Positions 21,583 to 29,587 of a stretch of 64,000 nt of DNA are shown here, piece after piece. The notes under the pieces were generated by a model. That model was not told where the DNA came from. It saw nothing but the letters and a program-made list of their open reading frames with translations, and searched no databases. Source of the stretch: Corynebacterium glyciniphilum AJ 3170 (GTDB taxonomy: Bacteria; Actinomycetota; Actinomycetes; Mycobacteriales; Mycobacteriaceae); contig NZ_CP006842.1 of assembly GCF_000626675.1 (NCBI RefSeq), positions 1 to 64,000 of the forward strand, read 5' to 3'. Position 1 is the first letter of the stretch. Each line of letters begins with the position of its first letter. Made by a program: the position numbers and the translations under genes.

Positions 21583-21626
21583 CCCCTCGCGCATTCGGCT
21601 CACCCTTCGGCGCGAGGGGTTTTCTT
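21583..21626 (+). terminator. Rho-independent terminator, plus strand
   Basis: CCCCTCGCGC (21583-21592) pairs with GCGCGAGGGG (21610-21619), followed by TTTTCTT. This is a classic intrinsic terminator with no intact gene in front of it. Confidence 0.75.
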
Positions 21627-21829
21627 AAAGTTCGAGCTAAACCATTGCGGCTACCTGACGACCCAAAATACGACCGTGGATCTCCCTTACGCCCCACAGA
21701 CAGCCATACAGCGCCCTCGGCGGTGCATTTACGCAGGGTCCGCGACCCTGGAACCTGTACAGAATCCGAAGTCCCTTTTGCCAACCGAACCGTCGAGGGG
21801 CGAGGCGGGCCGGGCCCCAGGGCGATGGC

Positions 21830-22281
21830 TCAGCGTTGTTTGAGCCGGTAGTAAACCTGTTTACGGACCGTCGCTACCGTGTCGCCCTGTTCGTCTGTGA
21901 TGTCGACCTCGTGCCAGTGGAGGTACTTGGAACCGTCGGCGGTCTTCTCCTTTATGAGGTCGTAGGTGCTCTCGCTGATGCGCATGTCGGCGGTGATGGT
22001 GCCTTTGCCAGGTTTCTTGAAGTCGACCTCGCTCCTGATGTCCCAGACTCTATAGTCGTTTCCTAGTCTGGTGAGTGATGCCATCATGAAGAACGGGTCT
22101 GTCTGGACATCATGGTGCCGCCGAAGGCTGTTCTGACAGCGTTCTGGGTGAGCTTGTTGGGCTTGTGGGTGACGAGGACGCGTGAGCCGTCGTCTGCGAA
22201 TTCTCGGATTCGAACGCCTGCGCCGAGTAGCGGTGGCCAAATCTGCATGAAGTGGCGGAGTTGTTGTGGTGTGAAGGCCAT
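21830..22281 (-). pseudogene. DUF4442 thioesterase-like protein, frameshifted paralogue
   Basis: The first 55 codons (from ATG 22281, MAFTPQQLRHFMQIWPPLLG) and the last 90 codons (TDPFFMMASLTRLGND to VRKQVYYRLKQR) are clearly homologous to the intact gene at 44669-45118. They are in different frames; the shift lies near 22105. An AGGAG Shine-Dalgarno is kept. The gene is therefore a recent pseudogene, and the product would be truncated at about 65 residues. Hotdog-fold DUF4442 proteins act on acyl-CoA-type thioesters, but no substrate is known. Confidence 0.85.
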
Positions 22282-22534
22282 TGGCCTGCTCCTGTGTGAT
22301 GTGGGACACGTTTATTCATGTCTAGCATGATAATCATGTTGTTGCATATGCTTTCGGTTGTCCGTTGTCGCTGAGCGTCAGATGTTTGCCTTCACTGTCG
22401 GAAGCTATGACTCGTTCCAGTCCGCTACAGGCTTAGTTGACCTTCTCGCGGCGTCACGCTGTTAGCACTTTGACCAGCCGCTATGCCACTCGGTGTCTTG
22501 TTGCTGTTTGGCCATAACGCCTGGTGCGCGTGTT
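22282..22534. other. Right-end non-coding part of island 1
   Basis: No gene or clear motif is seen between the DUF4442 pseudogene and the right repeat. Confidence 0.4.
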
Positions 22535-22578
22535 TTTGCATGCAGAAGGTCTGGGGTTCGATTCCCCTCAGCTCCACA
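22535..22578 (+). repeat. Right attachment-like repeat (attR) of island 1: partial tRNA-Ala
   Basis: A 44-nt copy of the tRNA-Ala(TGC) 3' part with two substitutions. The upstream half of a tRNA is absent, so it is not a functional tRNA gene. Confidence 0.85.
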
Positions 22579-22628
22579 GCAGAATGACCCTTACTCTGGC
22601 CTCGGGGTGAGGGTCTTCGCGAGTCTGT

Positions 22629-22640
22629 CCTACCGGTAGG
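22629..22640. promoter_or_regulatory. Palindrome before the LacI regulator gene
   Basis: CCTACCGGTAGG is a perfect 12-bp palindrome centred on CG, lying 24 bases before the regulator start. LacI-family operators usually have a central CG, so an autoregulatory site is plausible. Confidence 0.4.
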
Positions 22641-22663
22641 GTTCACTGGGAAGGAGGATTTCA

Positions 22664-23704
22664 GTGACACGACGCATCACCCTATCTGATGTCGCCAGAC
22701 GGGCCGGGGTGTCTGTCTCGACAGTGAGTTTCGTCCTCAATGATCGCCCTGGCTCGCGTATCCCCGAGACCACAGCGGCCAACGTCCGTGCCGCTGCTCA
22801 GGCACTCGGCTACACCCCTGACCATTATGCGCGAGGGCTGAAGACTGGGCGTTCCAAGGCTATCGGCTTCATCTCTGATGAGGTGACTGTGACTCGTTAC
22901 GCCTCCGCCATGATCCGAGGCATACTCAACGTCGGCGAAGCGAACCAGCACGCGGTTTTTATCGCTGAGACAGGTCACGGTGAGAGGGAGTTGGTCCGAG
23001 CAATCCGGGAGTTGCAGTCGCGGCGCGTCGACGGCCTCATCCTCGGAATGATGCAGGCGCGAGAACTCGATGTTCCCAATGAGTTTGCTGCTCTGCCGAT
23101 GGTCGTCGTTAACGGCACGGCCGGCAGCATTCCGGCGATCCTGCCGGATGAGTACACCGCTGGTGAGAGGACCGTTCACTTTCTCCTGGAACGTGGGCAC
23201 CGGACCATCGGACTTGTCGGGAGGTCACCTTTACATCAGGATCCACGAGTCTCAGTCACCATCGGCCGTCGTTTCAGAGGTCTCGATGCTGCAATGAAGG
23301 AAGCGGGTCTGGGGTTTGCGCTAGAGGTTCCAGGGCACGAATGGGAACCTGACCTCGGCTACCGTGCTGCACAGGAGATCGTGAGTCGGCCGGACGTGAC
23401 CGCGGTGGTGGCCGCCAACGACCGCATCGGATTCGGACTACACCAGGGGCTGGCCCAGTCCGGAACACCGGTCCCCGACGTTTCGGTCATCTCCTTCGAT
23501 GACGATCCTTTGGCTTCATATCTTAGGCCGGGGCTTACGACCACACAGTTGCCGTACGAACGGATGGGGGAGGTTGCCGCAGGTCTCGTTCTTCGTCGTG
23601 CCTCTGCCCTACAGGGCAAAGGGAAGCGCGAGATGAATGATGCCGAGACGTTGGTCCCTATGCCGTTGATCGTGAGATCCTCTGTCGCGGTCCTGGCATC
23701 CTGA
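22664..23704 (+). CDS. LacI-family regulator of the sucrose locus
   Basis: The 346-residue regulator has an N-terminal LacI helix-turn-helix (residues 4-25, ITLSDVARRAGVSVSTVSFVLN), a hinge helix and a periplasmic-binding-like effector domain ending in the usual PLIVRSS block. The GTG start follows GGAAGGAGG (22649-22657). It precedes a sugar symporter and a GH32 enzyme on the same strand and probably represses them in the absence of sucrose or fructose. This role is inferred from context. It sits directly outside the right end of island 1. Confidence 0.92.
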   Translation: MTRRITLSDVARRAGVSVSTVSFVLNDRPGSRIPETTAANVRAAAQALGYTPDHYARGLKTGRSKAIGFISDEVTVTRYASAMIRGILNVGEANQHAVFIAETGHGERELVRAIRELQSRRVDGLILGMMQARELDVPNEFAALPMVVVNGTAGSIPAILPDEYTAGERTVHFLLERGHRTIGLVGRSPLHQDPRVSVTIGRRFRGLDAAMKEAGLGFALEVPGHEWEPDLGYRAAQEIVSRPDVTAVVAANDRIGFGLHQGLAQSGTPVPDVSVISFDDDPLASYLRPGLTTTQLPYERMGEVAAGLVLRRASALQGKGKREMNDAETLVPMPLIVRSSVAVLAS

Positions 23705-23781
23705 TACAAGCTGAACGCCGGCAGGTTCCCTGCGAAAAGTAATTATTGTCATACCGCAGCACTGATGTTACGCTCACCACA

Positions 23782-23801
23782 CTGCTATAACGATGTAGCA
23801 G
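23782..23801. promoter_or_regulatory. Probable LacI operator before the symporter
   Basis: CTGCTATAACGATGTAGCAG has perfect six-base arms and a central CG, typical of LacI-family sites. TATAAC inside it could be the promoter -10, so binding would block RNA polymerase. Confidence 0.6.
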
Positions 23802-23861
23802 GCGGATACGGGCCGCGAGGCGGCCCCATCTGCACCCTGATTACGGAGGGGGCCAAGGATT

Positions 23862-25241
23862 GTGGCTAACTTCAAGATGTCGTTACGGAACCCGTCGTAT
23901 CTGCAGAGCTCGGTGACGTTACTGCTGTTCTTCGGATCGTGGGGTATCTGGTGGTCGTTCTTTCAGCTGTGGCTGACTCGGGAAGACGGGCTCAATCTCA
24001 GCGGGTCAGAAGTGGGCACAGTGTATGCCGTTAATTCACTCTCCACCCTGATCATCATGTTCTTTTTCGGGACACTGCAGGACAGGCTCGGGATTCGTCG
24101 GCATCTCTCGATCACCGTTGGTGTGGTTGCTGCGTGCGTGGCTCCTTTCATGATCTGGGTCTACGAACCCCTTCTTCAGAGCCAGTTCATCCTCGGCGTA
24201 ATTCTGGGATCTGTGGTCCTCTCGGCGGGTTTCATGTCGGGGGTCGGACTGCTGGAGGCACTGGCCGAGCGGATGAGCCGGAGGTACGACTTTGAATACG
24301 GCCAGGCGCGAATGTGGGGGTCCTTCGGGTATGCGCTCGTTGCGCTGACGGCAGGCTTCCTCTTCACCATCGACCCACACCTCAACTTCTGGGCTGGTTC
24401 CCTATTAGGAACGGCGCTACTGTTGATACAGATTTTTTGGAGACCAAGGAATGCGGTGGCAACTGCGGCGGGGGCTGCGGAGAGCGAGGCTGCGCAGCCG
24501 GGACTTCGAGAAATGGCAGGGCTTCTCAAGAAACGGTCCTTGTGGGCCATTATCGTGTTCGTCCTTTTTTCTTGGACGTTCTACACTGTGTATGATCAGC
24601 AGATGTTCCCTGACTTCTACACGAGTTTGTTCGATTCTCGGGCGCAGGGGGAGCGGGTCTACGGTGTACTGAACTCGATCCAGGTTTTCGCCGAGGCTGC
24701 GATGATGGGGCTGATCCCGGTGCTCATGCGCAAGGTCGGGATCCGGACCGCCTTGTTGCTCGGAACGGCGGTAATGGCATTCCGTATCCTTGGTTCCGCT
24801 GTCTTCGACGACCCCGTCGTGATTTCGGCGATTAAGATGCTGCACGCAGTGGAAGTACCACTGTTCATCTTGCCGATTTTCCGGTATTTCACGCTACACT
24901 TCAATCCGGTGCTATCGGCGACGCTCTACATGGTGGGCTTTCAGATCTCAGCGCAAGTTGGCAACGTGGTACTGTCCCAGCCGCTGGGTGCGCTTCGGGA
25001 TGAGGTAGGCTACCAGCCCACATTCGTGGTCATCTCAATGATTGTCCTGGGCGCTGGACTCTATGCATTCTTCGCGCTGAAACGGGATGACGAACACGTG
25101 CTCGGGGATCCGTTCCACAGGGATGGACGTGCCGCAGCGCGCTCGGCGGCGACAGTCGCCGAAGTTCCGGACCACGAGCGACTTCCAGTCCCCAACACAT
25201 CTACTTCCCAGGCGAAGGAGTATCCCGACGATGGACGATGA
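23862..25241 (+). CDS. MFS oligosaccharide:proton symporter (CscB/LacY-type), probable sucrose importer
   Basis: The 459-residue integral membrane protein has about 12 hydrophobic segments. It starts like oligosaccharide:H+ symporters (SLRNPSYLQSSVTLLLFFGSWGIWWSFFQLWLT) and carries the MFS loop motif GTLQDRLGIRRHL after the second helix. A 50-residue hydrophilic tail follows the last helix. The GTG start has GGAGGGGG upstream. The stop overlaps the start of the GH32 gene, so import and hydrolysis are coupled. The substrate is inferred from the neighbours. Confidence 0.88.
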   Translation: MANFKMSLRNPSYLQSSVTLLLFFGSWGIWWSFFQLWLTREDGLNLSGSEVGTVYAVNSLSTLIIMFFFGTLQDRLGIRRHLSITVGVVAACVAPFMIWVYEPLLQSQFILGVILGSVVLSAGFMSGVGLLEALAERMSRRYDFEYGQARMWGSFGYALVALTAGFLFTIDPHLNFWAGSLLGTALLLIQIFWRPRNAVATAAGAAESEAAQPGLREMAGLLKKRSLWAIIVFVLFSWTFYTVYDQQMFPDFYTSLFDSRAQGERVYGVLNSIQVFAEAAMMGLIPVLMRKVGIRTALLLGTAVMAFRILGSAVFDDPVVISAIKMLHAVEVPLFILPIFRYFTLHFNPVLSATLYMVGFQISAQVGNVVLSQPLGALRDEVGYQPTFVVISMIVLGAGLYAFFALKRDDEHVLGDPFHRDGRAAARSAATVAEVPDHERLPVPNTSTSQAKEYPDDGR

Positions 25242-26712
25242 ATTAACCGCTGCAGAGGACGGCGTCTCCGCTTTGTTGTCGAGGCGGCGTGAGAGGTGGT
25301 ACCCGGTCTTCCATATCGCCGCCAAAGCGGGATGGATTAACGATCCCAACGGGCTATCGTACTTCAACGGCCGCTATCAGGTGTTCTTTCAACACCATCC
25401 GTTCGGCACAAATCATGGTCCCATGCACTGGGGACATGTCTCATCCGTTGACATGATTACGTGGCGACGCGAACCTATTGCCTTGGCACCATCGGTTGAA
25501 GCGGACCGCGACGGAGTGTTCTCTGGATCCGCTGTCGTCTCAGATGACGAAAAGCTCGTCGCGTACTTCACCGGACACCGTTGGCGTAACGGTGTCAATG
25601 AAGACCAAGGTAACCTGCAGGTTCAGTGCATGGCGGTGTCCGAGAATGGGCGGACGTTCGAGAAGAAGGAAGTTATTGTCGAGTGCCCGGAAGGGTTGCA
25701 GCACTTCAGGGATCCGAAAGTGTGGCGCACTGGGGACCGATGGTTCATGATCTTTGGGGCCTGCTCTGCAGAAAATCGTGGCCAGGTATGGCTTTATACC
25801 TCCGATGACATGTACAACTGGGAGTTCGATCGCGTGATCTTTGAGGATCCCGATCCTTCGGTCTTCATGCTGGAATGCCCCGACATGTTTCCGTTGGGTG
25901 ACCGGTGGGTTTTGCTTTACTGCCCTATGGGGCTGGAATCGGATGGCTATCGTGGGCGCAACGATCATAATGCCGGTTATGTGGTGGGTAGTTGGGCACC
26001 CGGTGAGAAGTTCGAACAAGCCACCGAGTACCGTCCGCTCGACTGGGGGCACCAGTTCTATGCCCCCCAGACTTTCGAGGCTCCCGATGGGCGACGGATC
26101 GCCTATGGGTGGATGGGGTCGTTCGCTGTGCCTACCCCTCCGCAGCTGACAGACAACTGGGCAGGACAGCTTACGGTTCCACGTGAACTGACACTCGACG
26201 ACGACCAACTGCGCAATACCCCGGTCGCTGAAATACGAAGCTTGCGCGACAGTACTACGGAGTTCGGAGAGTTTCGGTTACGGTCTAACGAAGAGCGAGT
26301 ACTGATGGCGGACTCAGAGGCCGCTGAGATCGAGCTCGAGTTGGACCTCTCGGCGACAACTGCTGAGCGAATCGGTCTGAAGGTCCACAACACGCTCGAC
26401 GGCGCGCACACCCTGGTGTGCTACGACGACCTCGCCGGACGGGTGTGCGTAGACCGTCGCTTGACTGGAAACGGAGATCGTGGGTATCGAGCAGCCCCCT
26501 GGCCGCGGGAAGACCACCTCCGACTGCGGGTACTTATCGATCGCGGGTCAGTGGAGGTCTTTGTCAACGATGGAGAGGAGTCGCTGTCCTCCTTTAGCTT
26601 CCCGAATGAGGGACCGCGGGGCATCGTGCTGGTCTCGGAATCCGGCGACACCCACGTCGCGAGCCTGAACGTACACACTCTGGCTACTATTTGGGAGCGA
26701 CCGGATCGTTGA
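25231..26712 (+). CDS. Glycoside hydrolase family 32 (beta-fructofuranosidase/sucrose hydrolase)
   Basis: The 493-residue enzyme splits sucrose into glucose and fructose. GH32 catalytic motifs are complete: nucleophile D38 in WINDPNG, transition-state stabiliser D161 in FRDP and acid/base E215 in ECPD. The five-bladed propeller is followed by a C-terminal beta-sandwich (about residues 345-490). It has no signal peptide, so it acts inside the cell on imported sucrose. The ATG at 25231 overlaps the symporter stop and follows GAAGGAG. Pairing with a proton symporter rather than a PTS argues for free sucrose as substrate. Confidence 0.93.
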   Translation: MDDELTAAEDGVSALLSRRRERWYPVFHIAAKAGWINDPNGLSYFNGRYQVFFQHHPFGTNHGPMHWGHVSSVDMITWRREPIALAPSVEADRDGVFSGSAVVSDDEKLVAYFTGHRWRNGVNEDQGNLQVQCMAVSENGRTFEKKEVIVECPEGLQHFRDPKVWRTGDRWFMIFGACSAENRGQVWLYTSDDMYNWEFDRVIFEDPDPSVFMLECPDMFPLGDRWVLLYCPMGLESDGYRGRNDHNAGYVVGSWAPGEKFEQATEYRPLDWGHQFYAPQTFEAPDGRRIAYGWMGSFAVPTPPQLTDNWAGQLTVPRELTLDDDQLRNTPVAEIRSLRDSTTEFGEFRLRSNEERVLMADSEAAEIELELDLSATTAERIGLKVHNTLDGAHTLVCYDDLAGRVCVDRRLTGNGDRGYRAAPWPREDHLRLRVLIDRGSVEVFVNDGEESLSSFSFPNEGPRGIVLVSESGDTHVASLNVHTLATIWERPDR

Positions 26713-26730
26713 TCCGACCGCTGCAGGCAA

Positions 26731-27303
26731 TTATTCGCGTTGCATCGACCACACCGTGGGGCCGTTCCTGAGACGTGTTTCGGCGTGAGTCACGAAACCA
26801 GAGCGTGCGTACAGGTCGACGTTACGGGGATCGGAGGTCTCCAGATGCACGGGAGTCCGCTCGCCAGTGGCGGTGTCCAGGACATTGAGCGCATGGGCGA
26901 TCAGCGCGCTGCCCAGACCGTTTCCCCTGTGCTTGGGATGTACTCCTATGGTGGCGAGTTCCCAACTCTCGGTGACGGGGGACTGGGGGAGGCTTAGATC
27001 GGTGTCGTCCGCTGGCGCATCTCCCGTAGTGGACCGAATCTGTGACCATATACCTGAGGAGATGTGCTGCTGAGCTCCTGGGCCGGTGAGTGCGATGACG
27101 CCGGTAATGTCGTCGCTGACGTAGACAAGCCCGTGCGGCAGAGCAATATGTTCGAGGCAGAGACGTTGAATCTCACGGATTCGCTCGACATGCCTGTCCG
27201 CGGCGACAGTCCAGTCGGTCCATGAGTAGTTCGCGAAAGCGAGCGAAAGAGTGTCGGCCGCGCTGGTGAGGTCGCTAGGAGTTGCTGGCCTTAGTTGAAG
27301 CAT
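26731..27303 (-). CDS. GNAT-family N-acetyltransferase
   Basis: The 190-residue protein has the GNAT acetyl-CoA-binding motif ATIGVHPKHRGNGLGSAL (about residues 115-132) and the C-terminal LYARSGF block. The acceptor substrate is unknown. It stands alone between the sucrose locus and tRNA-Ala(CGC), converging on the GH32 gene. Confidence 0.9.
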   Translation of the reverse strand: MLQLRPATPSDLTSAADTLSLAFANYSWTDWTVAADRHVERIREIQRLCLEHIALPHGLVYVSDDITGVIALTGPGAQQHISSGIWSQIRSTTGDAPADDTDLSLPQSPVTESWELATIGVHPKHRGNGLGSALIAHALNVLDTATGERTPVHLETSDPRNVDLYARSGFVTHAETRLRNGPTVWSMQRE

Positions 27304-27397
27304 GTGCCTGACACTACAGTGCGGGGAGGCCCCCGTGGCTAGGCGAATGAAGGGAACCGGGTGTACGATCTTCTGTGTTGTCTCCGCGTGAGACTGC

Positions 27398-27470
27398 GGG
27401 GCTATAGCTCAGTTGGTAGAGCGTCGCGTTCGCAATGCGAAGGTCTGGGGTTCGATTCCCCATAGCTCCA
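27398..27470 (+). tRNA. tRNA-Ala (anticodon CGC)
   Basis: The 73-nt cloverleaf has acceptor stem GGGGCTA/TAGCTCC with one G-T pair, D arm AGCTCAGTTGGTAGAGC, anticodon loop TTCGCAA and T arm GGGGTTCGATTCCCC. CCA is not encoded. Its 3' end is the left boundary of island 2. Confidence 0.96.
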
Positions 27471-27471
27471 C
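27454..27471 (+). repeat. Left attachment-like repeat (attL) of island 2
   Basis: GATTCCCCATAGCTCCAC, the 3' end of tRNA-Ala(CGC), recurs exactly at 35688-35705. Confidence 0.82.
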
Positions 27472-27477
27472 TATCAT

Positions 27478-27517
27478 GGAATCCGTTGGTCGTTCAGGCC
27501 AGCGGGTTCCTTTCTTT
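27478..27517 (+). terminator. Terminator behind tRNA-Ala(CGC)
   Basis: A 12-bp stem (27478-27489 with 27499-27510, two G-T pairs) is followed by TTTCTTT. It lies just inside island 2, so the island supplies a terminator to the tRNA it split from its own downstream sequence. Confidence 0.7.
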
Positions 27518-27624
27518 GTGCAGGTCACGTCGCTAACTGTAGCACACGTGTGGGAAGGCAGGGGACCGCATGATGGGGCACCTGTTTCCTACGGTTCCCC
27601 TATAGCGAGAGGAAGTAGGAGACG

Positions 27625-28519
27625 ATGCCGAACAACTGCGGAGAGCGACGAGCCTTCGGGGAGAAACCCTGGAACGATGGCAAGCCCAAGGGGAAGGCCC
27701 GCCGGTGGTTCGGGAAGTTCACCGGCCTGACGGAAAGCGGCACAGGCCAGGCGGGCAGAGCTTCGAGACGGTGGGGGCTGTAGAGGCGTGGTATCGAGCA
27801 GAGTGGACCCTGATCGACCGTATGACAGTAGATGGAACGATCGCTGAGCGGCTTCCCCCTAAGGAGAGGAACATGGCTGCGCGGGAAGCGAGGGCGGCTA
27901 AGGGGGTCACTGTCGCTGAGATGGTCAGGTGATGGCTTGACTACAAGACTGCTTCAGCGTGGGAGCAATCAACGAGACAGACGAATGACCGTCAGTTGAA
28001 CCTTCGGCTACTGGATGCCAATGGTGAAGCCGGGGCGTTTCGCACCATGCCGGTGTCTCAGGCGACCCGTAGGGACACTAACGCGTGGTGGGAAGCTATG
28101 TGGACACAGTTCCCGGACACCGCACCGACGAATAACGGAGCGAAGAAGCACCTCACGGCTGTTTTCAAGTGGGCTGCTAGGCGAGAGATAGTTCCGGCTA
28201 GCCCGGTCGTCTGGAAACCCGTAGGCCCAAGGTGGGGGAGGGCGCTACCCGTCAGAGTCTGCCGGAGCTGTGGGAGACTAAGTCGCTGTTGGCGCATGTT
28301 CCCGAGAGGTACAGATTCCCGACTGCTCTGGCGCTGGTGCATGGTGTGCGGACTCAGGAGGTGCTGGTGCGTCGCCGCTGGCAGGTGAGGCGCACGATGG
28401 GCGCTGACGGGACGGTGGGCTACGCCATTGACCTGTCAGACCGGAAGCGTGTGCGTGCCGCTGTGCGCCTGACCGTGGAGGGGAAGCAGAAGATGGTGGA
28501 TAAGGGGCTGAAAACGGAA
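27625..28519 (+). pseudogene. Tyrosine-type phage integrase, broken
   Basis: The ATG at 27625 follows AGGAG. The frame starts as a basic N-terminal domain (EKPWNDGKPKGKARRWFGKF), shifts near 27725, runs to an in-frame TGA at 27930 (before WLDYKTAS) and continues through a SAM-like core-binding domain (NNGAKKHLTAVFKWAARREIVPASPV). It shifts again near 28235 into the start of the catalytic domain (FPTALALVHGVRTQEVL). It is cut by the IS481-type element at 28520, before the catalytic tyrosine. No active recombinase can be made. Confidence 0.82.
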
Positions 28520-29587
28520 GCTAGCTGTACTTCCCGGGGAGGTTGTGAACACCGCCCGGGGGATGACACATAACGAAGACCTCCGGTAACCGTTGTGGGG
28601 CAACCACGCACCGACAACGCACAGGAGGTCTTCCGTGTCCCAGGCGTAACGCACCACTGACCCCGACCGGCAGGGCCAGGCTCGTGTGCCTGGTCATCGA
28701 CCATGGCTGGACTCAACGCCGGGCGGCCGAAAGGTTCAACGTCTCCCCTGCCACCGCCCACCGCTGGGTGGTTCGCCACCGCGCCGGCGAACATCTCGCC
28801 GACCGCACCAGCCGACCACGCAGGTGCCCCCACCAGCTCACCCGCCGCAGGGAGCGCAGGATCATCAAGCTACGGTTCACCCGCCGGTGGGGACCCCACC
28901 GCATCGGCTACCACCTCGGTGTTGCCCGCTCCACGGTCGGCCGGGTGCTGGCCCGCTACAGCATGCCCGTCTTGGACTGCATCGACGGAGTTGCTCGAGC
29001 CACCGGCCTGCCGGTGCGCAAGGCCCCGCCGACATGCTACGAGAAAACCTGGCCCGGCGAGTTGGTGCATGTCGATATCAAAAAATCGGGCGAATACCCG
29101 ATGGCGGCGGGTGGCGTACCGCAGGTAAAGGCACCGACCAGCACCGCACCAGTCGAAAGATGGCCAACGGGCCGGCGCCGCGGAAAACCTACCGCTACCT
29201 GCTCCACGGGCGTCGATGACTACTCGAGAATGGTGTACTGAAGAGATCCTGGATGATGAGCGTAAGCACACCGCTGCCGGGTTCTGGACTCGGGTGGCGG
29301 CGTTCTTCGACTCGTTGGGGGTGACCGTGGAGGCGGTGATGACTGACAACGGTGCCTGCTACCGCTCGCATGCGTTCAACAACACCCTCGGTGAGGCGGT
29401 GACACGCCGGTTCACCCGGGCGTATCGGCCGCAGACCAACGGCAAGGTCGAACGGTTCAACCGCACGCTGATGAGCGAGTGGGCCTACGCACGACCGTAT
29501 CTGAGTGAGTCTTCGCGTGAGGCGGTGTACGACCAGTTCCTGCATGACTACAATCACCACCTAGCTCACACCGCTATCGGGGGGGTG

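Larger units (their letters stand above)
20840..21829. other. Gene-poor stretch of island 1 with strong hairpins
   Basis: About 1 kb with no convincing gene in any frame. It holds three strong stem-loops (listed separately) and an imperfect inverted repeat around 21470-21501 (GTGTGTTTCGAACACAC). The rest shows no recognisable motif. It may be remnant phage control or non-coding RNA sequence. Confidence 0.5.
17689..22578. mobile_element. Decayed genomic island 1 (tRNA-Ala TGC)
   Basis: A 4.9-kb segment between two near-identical tRNA 3'-end copies. The contents are two integrase C-terminal remnants, an IS1249-type transposase with deletions, a broken HNH nuclease, small cysteine-rich proteins, several strong hairpins and a frameshifted DUF4442 gene. 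Coding is sparse and most recognisable genes carry stops or shifts. This indicates an old prophage or integrative element undergoing loss. Confidence 0.8.

Noticed and set aside
22535..22578. A second functional tRNA-Ala gene
   Set aside because: Only the 3' half matches; no D arm or 5' acceptor strand precedes it. It is an attachment-site copy.
26175..26190. GGTTCCACGTGAACTG in the GH32 gene as a parS site
   Set aside because: Matches parS at only 12 of 16, with the right arm broken, and lies in a conserved coding region.
26777..26798. GTTTCG/CGAAAC inverted repeat in the GNAT gene as a parS site or operator
   Set aside because: The spacer is ten bases and lacks the CACGTG core. It is inside coding sequence near the 3' end of the gene.
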